A stretch of 64,000 bases of DNA from JAWKWA01 sp041397765 (GTDB taxonomy: Bacteria > Pseudomonadota > Alphaproteobacteria > Rhizobiales > Hyphomicrobiaceae), in NCBI GenBank assembly GCA_041397765.1, contig JAWKWA010000004.1:124001-188000 (forward strand). Direction: 5' to 3'. Every line of letters begins with the position of its first letter. Within the stretch, counting starts at the first letter, position 1. Shown in pieces: positions 1 to 11,862 of this stretch. The translations under genes were made by a program, and so were the position numbers. The notes beneath the pieces are model-generated. The model made no database searches. It had not been told where the DNA came from and saw nothing but the letters and a program-made list of their open reading frames with translations.

Positions 1-149
1 GCATGATGGGTGCCGGCCTGGCGCTTCGAGAGCTGGTAGCGCACCATGCGCTGCAGCAGATCGGTGCGCGGCTCGAGCCCGAAGATGCTGTCGGCGAGCT
101 CGATCTCGCCGGCCGAGCCGGCATCGAGCGTTTTCACCTCGGCCTTCAT
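1..149 (-). CDS. rplD: 50S ribosomal protein L4, N-terminal part (cut by window edge)
   Basis: The minus strand from 149 reads MKAEVKTLDAGSAGEIEL and continues with LLQRMVRYQLSKRQAGTH, the typical alphaproteobacterial L4 amino end. L4 is a large-subunit protein that binds 23S rRNA and lines the exit tunnel. The start ATG shares its A with the TGA stop of rplC (TGATG), so the two are translationally coupled. Only about 49 codons lie in the window; the rest is beyond the left edge. Confidence 0.9.
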   Translation of the reverse strand, partial: MKAEVKTLDAGSAGEIELADSIFGLEPRTDLLQRMVRYQLSKRQAGTHH

Positions 150-859
150 CACTCGCCTCCCTTGTCGGCCGCGGCGGCCGCCTCGACCTTGCGGAAGGCA
201 CCGGGCCGCGGCACGTTGCCGGGCGCTGCGCGCTTCACTGCGTCGCGCACCGTGACCCAGCTCCCCTTGGTGCCAGGCACCGCGCCCTTGACGAGGATGA
301 GGCCGCGCTCGATGTCGACCTTCACCACCTCGAGATTCTGCGTCGTCACCCGCTCGTCGCCGAGATGTCCGGCCATCTTCTTGTTCTTGAAGACCTTGCC
401 GGGATCCTGCCGGCCGCCCGTCGAGCCGTGGCTGCGGTGGCTGATCGACACGCCGTGGGTGGCGCGCAGACCGCCGAAATTCCAGCGCTTCATCGGGCCG
501 GCGAACCCCTTGCCCGTCGAGGTGCCGGTGACATCGACCTTCTGGCCCTCGACGAAATGATCGGCGGTGATCTCCGCACCGACCTCGATCATATTGTCGG
601 GGCTGACGCGGAACTCGGCGACGCGACGCTTGGGCTCGACCTTGGCGACGGCGAAGTGGCCGCGCTCGGGCTTCGACACGTTGCGCACCTTGGCGGTGCC
701 GGCGCCGAGCTGCAGCGCGGTATAGCCGTTCTTCTCTTCGGTCCGCTGGGCGACGACCTGGCACTTCTCGACGCGCAGCACCGTCACCGGCACGTGCTCG
801 CCCGCCCCCGTGAAGATCCGGGTCATTCCCATCTTCTGCGCGATCAGACCTGAGCGCAT
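149..859 (-). CDS. rplC: 50S ribosomal protein L3
   Basis: This 236-residue protein begins MRSGLIAQKMGMTRIF and carries the L3 signature around GKGFAGPMKRWNFGG and GGRQDPGKVFKNKKMAGH. The length matches alphaproteobacterial L3, which has an Ala-rich C-terminal tail ending in ADKGGE. L3 is an early-assembly 23S rRNA-binding protein near the peptidyl-transferase centre. It lies downstream of rpsJ across about 130 bp and overlaps rplD by one base, in the standard S10-operon order. Confidence 0.97.
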   Translation of the reverse strand: MRSGLIAQKMGMTRIFTGAGEHVPVTVLRVEKCQVVAQRTEEKNGYTALQLGAGTAKVRNVSKPERGHFAVAKVEPKRRVAEFRVSPDNMIEVGAEITADHFVEGQKVDVTGTSTGKGFAGPMKRWNFGGLRATHGVSISHRSHGSTGGRQDPGKVFKNKKMAGHLGDERVTTQNLEVVKVDIERGLILVKGAVPGTKGSWVTVRDAVKRAAPGNVPRPGAFRKVEAAAAADKGGE

Positions 860-989
860 GGGTTCATCCTTCTCCGGCTCCCGGCAGAGCCACCGCCGCC
901 CGTCACCTGCCCGGCAACGACACGGCAGGCACCCGGCCAGCCATTCCTGCGGATCATCGGGCCAGTCCGAGGGACCAGCCCCGGCGTCC

Positions 990-1298
990 TCAGAGCTTGA
1001 TCTCCACGTCGACGCCGGCGGCGAGGTCGAGCTTCATCAGCGCGTCCACGGTCTGCGGCGTCGGGTCCACGATGTCGAGCAGGCGCTTGTGCGTGCGCAT
1101 CTCGAACTGCTCGCGGCTCTTCTTGTCGACATGAGGCGAGCGGTTCACCGTGAACTTCTCGATCCGCGTCGGCAGCGGGATGGGACCGCGCACCTCGGCG
1201 CCCGTCCGCTTCGCCGTGTTGACGATCTCGCGGGTCGAGGCATCGAGGATGCGGTGGTCGAACGCCTTCAGGCGGATTCTGATGTTCTGGCCCTGCAT
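990..1298 (-). CDS. rpsJ: 30S ribosomal protein S10
   Basis: The 102-residue product starts MQGQNIRIRLKAFDHR, the canonical S10 start in this group. An upstream in-frame start three codons earlier gives MRA, which homologues lack, so the start at 1298 is chosen. S10 is a small-subunit head protein and also the NusE antitermination factor. It heads the S10 block (rpsJ, rplC, rplD) directly after tuf. A hairpin with a T-run separates it from tuf, so it probably has its own promoter in the 1299-1365 gap. Confidence 0.96.
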   Translation of the reverse strand: MQGQNIRIRLKAFDHRILDASTREIVNTAKRTGAEVRGPIPLPTRIEKFTVNRSPHVDKKSREQFEMRTHKRLLDIVDPTPQTVDALMKLDLAAGVDVEIKL

Positions 1299-1320
1299 GG
1301 CTCTCACTCGGGTGCTGTCG

Positions 1321-1353
1321 GAAAACGGAGCGCCCCACTTCCGGGGGCGCTCC
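1321..1353 (-). terminator. Rho-independent terminator after tuf
   Basis: A perfect 10-bp stem pairs GGAGCGCCCC (1327-1336) with GGGGCGCTCC (1344-1353) around a 7-base loop. On the minus strand the stem is followed, after one base, by four T residues (complement of 1322-1325). It sits 13 bases downstream of the tuf stop, so it would end or attenuate the rpsL-rpsG-fusA-tuf transcript before rpsJ. Confidence 0.75.
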
Positions 1354-1365
1354 TTGCTGTCGGTC

Positions 1366-2574
<1,209 letters not shown>

Positions 2575-2654
2575 CGGAAGTCTCCAATCCTATTCGCTGT
2601 CTCGCTGCGTCCGATCGACGGCTCGCCGGCCCGACGGCGCGGGCCGGACCGTCA

Positions 2655-4729
<2,075 letters not shown>

Positions 4730-4749
4730 GTCGATGCTCCAGTATTCCG

Positions 4750-5220
4750 TTACCAGCGGTAGTGCGAGAAGGCGCGGTTAGCTTCCGCCATGCGGTGCGT
4801 ATCCTCGCGCTTCTTCACCGCCGTGCCGCGGTTGTTGGCTGCGTCGAGCAGCTCGTTGGACAGCCTCTCGACCATCGTGTTCTCGTTGCGGCCGCGGGCG
4901 GCCGAGATGATCCAGCGGATCGCCAGGGCCTGGCGGCGCTCGGGCCGGACCTCGACGGGCACCTGGTAGGTGGCACCGCCGACGCGCCGCGAGCGGACCT
5001 CGATCGAGGGCATGACATTGCGCAGCGCCTCGTGGAACATCTCGATCGGATTGCGCTTGGCGCGGCTCTCGAGCGTGTCGAGGGCGCCGTAGACGATGCG
5101 CTCGGCGACCGACTTCTTGCCTTCCTTCATCACCGAGTTCATGAACTTGGCGACGATGAGATCGCCGAATTTCGGATCCGGGATGATCTCACGCTTCTCG
5201 GCGCTGTGACGACGGGACAT
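4750..5220 (-). CDS. rpsG: 30S ribosomal protein S7
   Basis: The 156-residue protein begins MSRRHSAEKREIIPDPKFGD and contains GGATYQVPVEVRP, RRQALAIRWI and the C-terminal NRAFSHYRW, all diagnostic of S7. S7 nucleates assembly of the 30S head by binding the 3' major domain of 16S rRNA, and in enterics it represses its own operon. It lies 20 bp upstream of fusA and 131 bp downstream of rpsL, in str-operon order. Length and sequence show nothing unusual. Confidence 0.97.
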   Translation of the reverse strand: MSRRHSAEKREIIPDPKFGDLIVAKFMNSVMKEGKKSVAERIVYGALDTLESRAKRNPIEMFHEALRNVMPSIEVRSRRVGGATYQVPVEVRPERRQALAIRWIISAARGRNENTMVERLSNELLDAANNRGTAVKKREDTHRMAEANRAFSHYRW

Positions 5221-5351
5221 GCTGTTCTGCCCTTCAGATCCTGGCTTTCAGATCCCGGCCCTGGTCCGTGGATCCTGATCCTCACCGGCTGCCCCGCGAC
5301 GCCATCCTCCCAGGAGGCGGCTCGAGCCGGGCGGCCCACCGATGCGCGAAA

Positions 5352-5723
5352 TCACTTAGGCCGCTTGGCGCCATATTTCGAACGGCGCTGACGGCGCTTG
5401 GCGATGCCCTGGGTGTCGAGCACGCCGCGGATGATGTGGTAGCGGACGCCCGGCAGATCCTTGACGCGGCCGCCGCGGATCAGCACCACCGAGTGCTCCT
5501 GCAGGTTGTGGCCCTCGCCGGGGATGTAGCTCACCACCTCGTAGCCGTTGGTGAGGCGCACCTTGGCGACCTTGCGAAGCGCCGAGTTCGGCTTCTTCGG
5601 CGTCGTCGTATAAACCCTGGTGCACACGCCGCGCTTCTGCGGGCAGGCCTGCATCGCCGGCACCTTGTTGCGGGTCGCCGGGCTCTGGCGCGGCTTCCTG
5701 ATCAACTGCTGTATCGTCGGCAT
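5352..5723 (-). CDS. rpsL: 30S ribosomal protein S12
   Basis: The 123-residue product starts MPTIQQLIRKPR and shows the conserved KKPNSALRKVAKVRL, IPGEGHNLQEHSVV and GRVKDLPGVRYH segments. These include the lysine loop (PKKPNSA) where streptomycin-resistance changes occur, and it looks wild type. The open frame extends upstream to 5939, but that part runs through the 28-bp repeat array, so the start at 5723 is chosen. S12 sits at the decoding centre and is the first gene of the str operon here. Confidence 0.97.
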   Translation of the reverse strand: MPTIQQLIRKPRQSPATRNKVPAMQACPQKRGVCTRVYTTTPKKPNSALRKVAKVRLTNGYEVVSYIPGEGHNLQEHSVVLIRGGRVKDLPGVRYHIIRGVLDTQGIAKRRQRRSKYGAKRPK

Positions 5724-6417
5724 GAGCCAATCACCACTTTCGTGTCCGGCCGAACGCCGGCCGAGTTTCGTGTCCGGCCGAACGCCGGCCGAGTTTCGTA
5801 TCCGGCCGAACGCCGGAGGGGTTTCGTGTCCGGCCGCTCGCCGGCCGGCAAGTTGCGCATCCGGCCGCGCGTCGGTCGGCTCGTCCGCACGGCAAACGCC
5901 GCCGCGGCTCGCCCGTGATCCGGCGCGCTCGGCCAACAATCAGAGGATCTCAAGCCACTCGAAGAGGCCGAGATCATGGATCTGATCTGTCGTTCGGTAT
6001 CTGAGCGGCAGCGTCTAGGCCGAATGTCGCACCCGGGGGCGCGAATGTGCACGCGGGCCTACCGCCTGCCGCAAGGTGGACGGTGTATATCCCGGAGGTG
6101 CCGATTGGTCAACACGGCAGCGAAGATATTTTGGTGGTGAATCGGGCGCTGGAATGGGGGCTGGACAAGACCCGCGCCCCCTCGCCCTCTGGGAACGGCA
6201 CCAAGGCATCCGCAGCGGCAGGACGCGCGCAAATCCCGGTATCGGGAAGGCCGGCCGGCGCCCCGCACCGACAGAGGGTTGGCAATGAGGCGGAACTGCG
6301 GCAAAATCGCAGGATGGGCTCCGGAGATCGGTCGGTGCAGGTAGTTCGCGGCCCGGCGACCAGAGCTCGACAGTCGTGTCGCAGTATCGTTCGATCGAGT
6401 TCAGCGGGTCGCCGATC
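5724..6417. other. Long intergenic leader between rpsL and the divergent HTH gene
   Basis: This stretch of about 690 bases has no credible gene. Its first part carries the 28-bp tandem array (5741-5880). The remainder must hold the str-operon promoter on the minus strand and any promoter of the rightward HTH gene, but I see no convincing sigma-70 boxes. Short open frames here (for example 6047-6565 plus and 6059-6304 minus) lack homology, ribosome sites and family motifs. Confidence 0.6.
5741..5880. repeat. 28-bp tandem repeat array in the str-operon leader
   Basis: Units begin at 5741, 5769 and 5797 with exactly 28-bp spacing (core CGTGTCCGGCCGAACGCCGG plus CCGAGTTT). They are followed by two degenerate copies from 5825 and 5856. 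Each unit holds a CCGGC-CGAAC-GCCGG inverted repeat able to form a small hairpin. The array lies immediately upstream of the rpsL start, within about 20-160 bases, so the leader mRNA may carry a row of hairpins. Confidence 0.9.
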
Positions 6418-7047
6418 ATGTATGTGTCCCAGGCTGCGAAGTCCCTGTCGGTGCTGGCGAGCGAGCCGCGCCTCGCCGTGCTTTCGGCGCTCGCGGCCGC
6501 GGGCGAGGACGGCATGGGCATTGCCGAGTTGCAGCGGCGCACCGGCCTCTCCCCGCGGACGGTGAAGCGCCAGCTCTGTGCCCTCGCCAAGGCCGGTTTC
6601 GCCGGGCAGGTGGCGACCGGCGAGCGGCCGATCTGGCGCGCCGAGAGTGAAGCAATCGCACTTCTCGTGTCATTCCTGTCGCGGCGGCTGACGCCGCGTG
6701 CCTGCGCCGGCGAAGGACGGACGGGTCGTCGCCGAAAGCCGAGCGGGACCGATCTCGCTCTGCCGGGCAATCCCGGCCGGGCGCTGGTACCGGTCACCGA
6801 GACGGCGGTTGCGGCTGTGGTGAGCCGGCCGCCCGCCTCGCGCCACAGGTCGCTCACCGCACGTCTCGCAGATGTCGCCGGCGCCGCCATTCCCGACGCC
6901 CCGGAGCGTCGCCTTGCCATTCGCCTCAGCGATGCGATCGCGGCGGCACGCGACGAGAAGGGCGGGACCATCGCTCCCGCCGAGGAGCGCAAAGCGCGAC
7001 GCCGCAACAAGTCCGTGCCGCTCGGACGGACCGCGGCAGTGGCCTGA
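6418..7047 (+). CDS. Winged-helix (ArsR-like) DNA-binding protein with basic C-terminal tail
   Basis: The 209-residue protein starts at ATG 6418 (a GTG at 6376 would add 14 residues). The first 85 residues look like an ArsR-type winged helix: SLSVLASEPRLAVLSAL, then IAELQRRTGLSPRTVKRQLCAL as the helix-turn-helix, then a wing ending with RPIWRAESEA. The rest is low-conservation sequence rich in Ala, Arg and Pro, ending RRRNKSVPLGRTAAVA. I do not see metal-binding cysteines of ArsR/SmtB sensors. No operon partner is evident and the targets are unknown. The first third is convincing; the C-terminal half is less so. Confidence 0.6.
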   Translation: MYVSQAAKSLSVLASEPRLAVLSALAAAGEDGMGIAELQRRTGLSPRTVKRQLCALAKAGFAGQVATGERPIWRAESEAIALLVSFLSRRLTPRACAGEGRTGRRRKPSGTDLALPGNPGRALVPVTETAVAAVVSRPPASRHRSLTARLADVAGAAIPDAPERRLAIRLSDAIAAARDEKGGTIAPAEERKARRRNKSVPLGRTAAVA

Positions 7048-7445
7048 TCCTTTGGCGTCCTGATCCTGTGACGTCTCCCGGGCACACCGATCGCAGGCCA
7101 GGGTGGTGAATGCGTTTCAGTCGGACCATGCCCGCCGGTCCTGGAACCATGCCCGACGATCTTGGAGCCGTTCCCGCCGGCCCCGGCGGCCGCGCCGTGC
7201 CGATCCCAGCCGTTCCTTAAGCACCTGTTGAGACCGCTGCGGCAAGCTCGCGAGCGATCGCCTCGGCCATCGGGCGCCATTGCCGGCTACCGATGACGGG
7301 AACGATCGCCGGGCCGGGCCATGGGTTGGCGATGCATGGGCGGACGTCTTTCCGCCATGCCGGCGACCTCACGGGGCCCAACTGTTGGAAGAGTCTCTTC
7401 CGCATCGATTTGCAGCCGGATCGGTGCGGGGCGTTCGTAGTCGGA
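7048..7445. other. Intergenic region with a short degenerate repeat
   Basis: About 400 bases without a supported gene. It contains the 21-bp repeat at 7126-7188. The open frame that enters the next gene from 7293 has an N-terminal 51-residue stretch with no family character, so I treat it as untranslated. No promoter or terminator is convincing. Confidence 0.5.
7126..7188. repeat. 21-bp degenerate tandem repeat, three copies
   Basis: Units at 7126, 7147 and 7168 share the pattern CCATGCCCGCCGGTCCTGGA with substitutions only and no length change. It is intergenic, with no coding or known regulatory meaning. Confidence 0.75.
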
Positions 7446-8726
7446 GTGAGGCAAGTGCGCAGCGGTGCGTTGCTGACCGTCCTCGTGGCGGTCGTCATCA
7501 TCTTGGCCGGCAGCGGCACGCTGTGGCCGAGCCGGGCGGTGTCACGCGACCGGATTTCGCCGGCGATCCCCGGTGCCGTCGCGCTGCCGCTCTCGGGCCT
7601 CTCCGCGCCCGAGCGTCCGCGCCGGCTCGTCGGGCCGCTCGTCCGCCATGTGAAGGCGCGCCTCGGCCGGGTCTCGGTGGCGCTCATCGAGGGCGAGCCG
7701 GACAGCCGCAATGTCGGGCGCGGCTATGCCTGGAACTGGTCGTTCGAGGCGCGCGCGGCCATCACGCTCTACGGCATCACGAAGGATCGCACACTGATCG
7801 AAGGGGTGCTGGCGGGCATCCGCGCCTACCGGCAGGCAGCAGCGCTTCACGCCGGCATCGACGGCTTCGGCTGGTATACACGCGACCCGGGCCGCGGCAC
7901 GCTCTATCGCGAGGTGACGGTGGCAGGGCTGGTGGTCGCGCCGATGGTCGAGCTGCTCGAAGCGGCCCGCCGGGATCCGGCCCTCGAGCGCCTCGTCGCC
8001 GGCGAGCGGGAGGCGATCCTCGACACTGCCGTGAGGGGCATCGCCGGGCTGGAGCGCCTCTATCGTCGCGACGGCGACAACGGCTTCTTCCTCATCGCCG
8101 AGGGCGCCCGCCATGGCGGGCGGGTGGAGCCGATCAACCGCATGGGCATCCTCGCGGCCCAGCTCTTCGGCCTTGCCGATCTCGCCGGCCGCGACGACTA
8201 CCGCGAGATGGCCGAGGGCGTGGCGCGGACCATGAAGGCGGCCGCGACCGTCAATGGCAACGGCACGATGTCCTGGCCCTACTGGCCCGAGCCCGGACAC
8301 ATGCAGGGACCGGCGGAGAATTTCTGGAAGGCCTCGGTCTCGATCGAGCTCGCGCTCGCGGCCTACCGCGCCGGCAGCGTCTTCTCGGCCACCGACATGG
8401 CCCGCATCGCGGCGATCGCCGACAGGACACTCATCGTGGCGGACGGAGCGGGCGGCACCCGCCTGCGTCGCACGATCGACCCCGGCGTCGCGCGGTTCCG
8501 CAAGTTTGCCGGCCGCGATGCCAAGCGCGTCTTCGCACTCGGCGCCTGGTACCGGCTGTCCTGCTTCCGCCCGCAGATCGACGAGCCGCTCGACCGCGTC
8601 CTGTTCGGGCTCGACGCCCGGTTCTGGAAGCGCTTTCCGCGGGCTCTCAATGGTCTGGCGGAGCGGCTGGCGAACGATCTCGATCCGGCACGGTGTGGCG
8701 AGCGGATGGCGCGGCTCTCGCCCTGA
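7446..8726 (+). CDS. Membrane-anchored or exported protein of unknown function
   Basis: I do not recognise this protein firmly. From GTG 7446 it has 426 residues. The first part (VRQVRSGALLTVLVAVVII) is a likely signal anchor, and the rest looks like a soluble helical domain. Aromatic/Trp-rich patches (YAWNWSFEARAAITLYG, FGWYTRD, GTMSWPYWPEPGHM) suggest an alpha/alpha-barrel of the kind found in six-hairpin glycosidases or C5-epimerase-like proteins, but this is inference from texture only. The frame is open from 7293; the earlier 51 residues look non-coding. It converges with the DUF6285 gene 84 bp away. Confidence 0.7.
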   Translation: MRQVRSGALLTVLVAVVIILAGSGTLWPSRAVSRDRISPAIPGAVALPLSGLSAPERPRRLVGPLVRHVKARLGRVSVALIEGEPDSRNVGRGYAWNWSFEARAAITLYGITKDRTLIEGVLAGIRAYRQAAALHAGIDGFGWYTRDPGRGTLYREVTVAGLVVAPMVELLEAARRDPALERLVAGEREAILDTAVRGIAGLERLYRRDGDNGFFLIAEGARHGGRVEPINRMGILAAQLFGLADLAGRDDYREMAEGVARTMKAAATVNGNGTMSWPYWPEPGHMQGPAENFWKASVSIELALAAYRAGSVFSATDMARIAAIADRTLIVADGAGGTRLRRTIDPGVARFRKFAGRDAKRVFALGAWYRLSCFRPQIDEPLDRVLFGLDARFWKRFPRALNGLAERLANDLDPARCGERMARLSP

Positions 8727-8810
8727 CGGGGCGGGACGGCCGCGCGCAAACAAGCGAGATACCGGCGCGCCTCCAACTGGATCACGAGCCGAAACTCATG
8801 CGCGCCGGCA

Positions 8811-9161
8811 TCAGCCCTTCAGACGACTTTCCAGGACGCGCGGATTTCGCACGGCGAGCTCGCGCTCGAGCCAGGCTTTGAGCAGCAGCCGGGCGCCCTC
8901 ATCGCCACCCGGCACTTCGCCCTTGCGGAAGCGGCGTGCGAGCTCGCCCAGATCGCCGGGCGAGCCGGTCAGGGCGGCTGCGAGCTCCGTTTCGCGGGTG
9001 GCGAGATCGGCGGGCAGGCTGCGCGCGGCGATGTCGAGGGCGTTGGCGACCATGGCACCGACATAGCGCTTGTCCGGCGGCAGCGCCGGCAGGATCTCGT
9101 CGCGATAGGTGGCAAGGGCGATGGCGAGGAGCGCCTCGGCGCTGAGGTCCTCGAGTGGCAT
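8811..9161 (-). CDS. DUF6285 domain protein
   Basis: This 116-residue protein begins MPLEDLSAEALLAIALATYR and has a helical pattern with DKRYVGAMVANALDIAARSL and a C-terminal LKAWLERELAVRNPR, as in DUF6285 proteins. Its start ATG shares a base with the TGA stop of the phosphotransferase gene just upstream, so the two are translationally coupled. This pair typically accompanies acyl-CoA dehydrogenase genes in proteobacteria, but none is adjacent here. Function is unknown. Confidence 0.8.
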   Translation of the reverse strand: MPLEDLSAEALLAIALATYRDEILPALPPDKRYVGAMVANALDIAARSLPADLATRETELAAALTGSPGDLGELARRFRKGEVPGGDEGARLLLKAWLERELAVRNPRVLESRLKG

Positions 9162-10216
9162 CAGCGGGCTCCTTCCTCCAGCGCCTCGATGCCGAGGAGC
9201 GCGTCGTACTCCATCTCGGGCGCCATCATGCCGGTCAGCAGCAGTTCCAGCGAGGTCTCGCCGCCCGTCAGGTGGCGCTCGCCCTGCAGAAGGGCGACGA
9301 CGGCCCAGCGGGCCGAGGCGAGGATCCGCCAATAGGGCATCGCCGCCCGGTCGACCGGATCGCCGCCTGCACTCTCATAGCCCTCATAGAGCGCTTCGGC
9401 GCGGGCGATGCCGCCGGCCTCGCGTTCGTCGGCGCCGAACCGCCAGCAGCGCGCCGTGAACCAGCCGAGATCCTCGTGGCGGTCGCCCCAATGAGCGAAC
9501 TCCCAGTCGAGGATGGCGGTCAGGCGGCCACCGTCGATCATGTAATTGCCGGTGCGGAAATCACCGTGGGCGAGGACGAGGCCCTGCGGGTCGGGCGCGT
9601 TGCGGTCGAGCCAGCCAAGGACATATTCGAGGGCGGGCCGGGGCTCGGAGCAGCGGTCGAGATCGGCACGCATGGCGGCGACGGCGGCACGGGCGGGCGG
9701 TCGCGAGGGCAGGGCGAGGAATGCCAAATCGGCGACCGGCGGGCGTATGGCATGGAGACGGGCGAGCTCGGCCCCGAGGCTGCGGGCGAGGTCGTCACCG
9801 AATTCCGGCAGCCGCGGATCGCGGACGATCCTGCGGGCCTGGGCAGAGCCGGCGACATGGCCGACGATCATGAAGGGCGCGCCGATGAGGGCGGCGTCCG
9901 GCATGACGGCGATGGGCTCGGGAACGCGGACGCCGGCGGCAGCGGCGGCACGGATCAGCGCGAACTCGCTCGCGCGGTCGTGCGACATCGCCATGCGCGA
10001 GGCGGCGTCGGTGCGCAGCACCCAGGCATGGCGACCGGCTCGCGGGCCGTCCGTGACGGACAGGTCGAGCCGCCAGTTCTCGCCGATCGCGCCGCCCGAC
10101 AGAAGCTCGACCTGATCGAAGACGACCGCCCTTGCGCCGATGCTGGCGGCGAGCCAGGCGGCGAGCGCGTCGAGGCGCGAGGAATCGAGCGTTCGCGGAC
10201 GGTTCTGGTGGGACAT
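9161..10216 (-). CDS. Phosphotransferase family protein (APH/choline-kinase fold)
   Basis: From ATG 10216 the product has 351 residues with the APH-family catalytic signature LAHGDFRTGNYMID (HGDxxxxN) at about residue 213 and ILDWEFAHWGD (the metal-binding D). An N-terminal nucleotide-binding lobe includes ENWRLDLSVTDGPRAG. A second frame start 31 codons upstream adds unconserved residues and is not used. It is coupled to the DUF6285 gene by a TGATG overlap. Family members next to DUF6285 are annotated as acyl-CoA-dehydrogenase-associated kinases; the substrate is unknown. Confidence 0.88.
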   Translation of the reverse strand: MSHQNRPRTLDSSRLDALAAWLAASIGARAVVFDQVELLSGGAIGENWRLDLSVTDGPRAGRHAWVLRTDAASRMAMSHDRASEFALIRAAAAAGVRVPEPIAVMPDAALIGAPFMIVGHVAGSAQARRIVRDPRLPEFGDDLARSLGAELARLHAIRPPVADLAFLALPSRPPARAAVAAMRADLDRCSEPRPALEYVLGWLDRNAPDPQGLVLAHGDFRTGNYMIDGGRLTAILDWEFAHWGDRHEDLGWFTARCWRFGADEREAGGIARAEALYEGYESAGGDPVDRAAMPYWRILASARWAVVALLQGERHLTGGETSLELLLTGMMAPEMEYDALLGIEALEEGAR

Positions 10217-10416
10217 GGCCTCGCCGGTCGTCGGAGGGCTGCGCAGGGCGCCCGGACAGCGGAGCGCTCCGGGCGCCCTCTTTCTAGGAGCCATTTCGCA
10301 GGCGCACAACCGGCTGGGCCATGCCGCAGTCCGATGGCGGGCAGGCGCAGAAGCGCGGGGCGGGCCCCCGCGCTCGCCGGAACGACGTCGCGTCCCAATT
10401 CGAGGAGATCTGTGCC

Positions 10417-11862
10417 TCAGATCAGGAAATCGTGGGCGTCGAGGTCTGCCTTGTGGACGCCGATGATGCGCACGGAGTCGTTGCCGTCCAAATCGATGAT
10501 GACGTCGCGACCGGAATTGTGCGCGTCCTTCATCAGCGAGCGGAAGCTCTTGTAGTCGAAGTCGCGGACATTGATCTTGTCCTCGCCCGGCTCGAAATCG
10601 ACGATCGTGTCGCGACCACCGAAATTGCCGAGGATGAAGTCGTCGGCATCGTGGCCGCCATAAAGACGATCCTTGCCGTAGCCGGCCCGCAGATCGTCAC
10701 GGCCGTCATTGCCGTACATCTTGTCGTCGCCGAGGCCGCCGAACAGCTTGTCGTTGCCGTCGTTGCCGTAGATCTTGTCCCGGCCGTCGCCACCGGCGAG
10801 CTTATCGTTGCCGCGGCCGCCCTTGATGACGTTGTTGTGGTCGTTGCCGGTGATCTTGTCGTCACCCTTGCCGCCATAGGCCTTCTCGATCTTGACGCCG
10901 CGGGCGATGGTGTAGCCGCCGTGAACGCCCTTCACATAGGAAGGCATGCCGCCGGTCATCTTGCCGCCGTCGAGTGTCGCTGGCCTCAGATCGATGACCG
11001 CGTCCTTCGAGCCGGAGTATTTGATCACGTCGGTGCCGCCGGTGTCCCAGATGGCCTGCCAGCCGACGCCGGACTTGGTGGTGCCGGGAAGATTATAGCT
11101 CGAGCTCGACTTGTGATAAGTGGTGTTGGGTCCGTAGAGATATTGCATGACGGCGATGTCGATCGCCATCGGCCCCTTCTCGTAGCTGTGCGACTGGTTG
11201 GTCGGGGGATCGCCATAGCGGCTGGCCCAGCCGTTGTTGTAGCTCATCACCGTATAGAGGCCCTGGTTGAGGGCGTGGGTGCCGAGGGCGGTCGACTGGT
11301 TCTCGCCGACGCCGGGAAAGCGGGTCGAGAAGCCGCCGGCGGAATCATGAGGGTGGGACAGGCCGACCGCATGGCCGAGCTCGTGGACGAGGGTCTGGAA
11401 GCCGCCGCCACCCTTGACGAGGTATTGCGGGGCCATCAGCCCGAAATCGCGATTGTAGGCGCCCATCACCTGATTGCCGGTGGTCGTCGCGCTCTGGGGC
11501 GTGAAGTGGACGCCGATCGGCCCGTTCGCCCCGAAATAGGACGCTCCGGTCATGAACTCGACGAAGTTCGCCTGACCGAAGGTGGCGACCTCCTGGAACT
11601 TGATGTTGGCGACCGACGACCAGGTGGCGAGAGCGGCACGGTAGGCCGCCTTTTCCGCCGAGGTCCATTCATAGGCGATCGAGAGCTGGTTGCCGCCGCC
11701 ATCGACGGGCAGGGTGTAGGAGCCGGCCGGTGCGAATGTGTAGGTGACCGTCGGCGTCGTGGCGGGATTGAAGTTGTCGTACCAGCGGTAACCGCCCCAG
11801 GCGACCGCGTTGTAATAGACGTTGCCGGTCGGAAAGAGACCGGAATTGGCCGCAAACGCCAT
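10417..11862 (-). CDS. Serralysin-type zinc metalloprotease with RTX repeats
   Basis: The 481-residue protein starts at ATG 11862, with AGGAG seven bases upstream; a GTG two codons earlier is less well spaced. The N-terminal half is an M10B metalloprotease domain with the zinc motif HELGHAVGLSHPH near residue 165 and the Met-turn VMSYNN. The C-terminal part has calcium-binding RTX nonapeptides (GGKGDDKIT, GGRGNDKLA, GGDGRDKIY, GGLGDDKMY) and ends in DAHDFLI, a hydrophobic end typical of type I secretion signals. It has no Sec signal peptide, as expected for T1SS export. No T1SS genes lie nearby, so a transporter elsewhere is needed. It is predicted to be an extracellular protease. Confidence 0.92.
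   Translation of the reverse strand: MAFAANSGLFPTGNVYYNAVAWGGYRWYDNFNPATTPTVTYTFAPAGSYTLPVDGGGNQLSIAYEWTSAEKAAYRAALATWSSVANIKFQEVATFGQANFVEFMTGASYFGANGPIGVHFTPQSATTTGNQVMGAYNRDFGLMAPQYLVKGGGGFQTLVHELGHAVGLSHPHDSAGGFSTRFPGVGENQSTALGTHALNQGLYTVMSYNNGWASRYGDPPTNQSHSYEKGPMAIDIAVMQYLYGPNTTYHKSSSSYNLPGTTKSGVGWQAIWDTGGTDVIKYSGSKDAVIDLRPATLDGGKMTGGMPSYVKGVHGGYTIARGVKIEKAYGGKGDDKITGNDHNNVIKGGRGNDKLAGGDGRDKIYGNDGNDKLFGGLGDDKMYGNDGRDDLRAGYGKDRLYGGHDADDFILGNFGGRDTIVDFEPGEDKINVRDFDYKSFRSLMKDAHNSGRDVIIDLDGNDSVRIIGVHKADLDAHDFLI

Noticed and set aside
6047..6565. A 172-codon open frame before the winged-helix gene
   Set aside because: No ribosome site, no recognisable motif, and it overlaps the better-supported helix-turn-helix frame.
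10352..10374. Terminator after the RTX protease
   Set aside because: AGCGCGGGG pairs perfectly with CCCCGCGCT, but no T-run follows on either strand, so it cannot be called a Rho-independent terminator.
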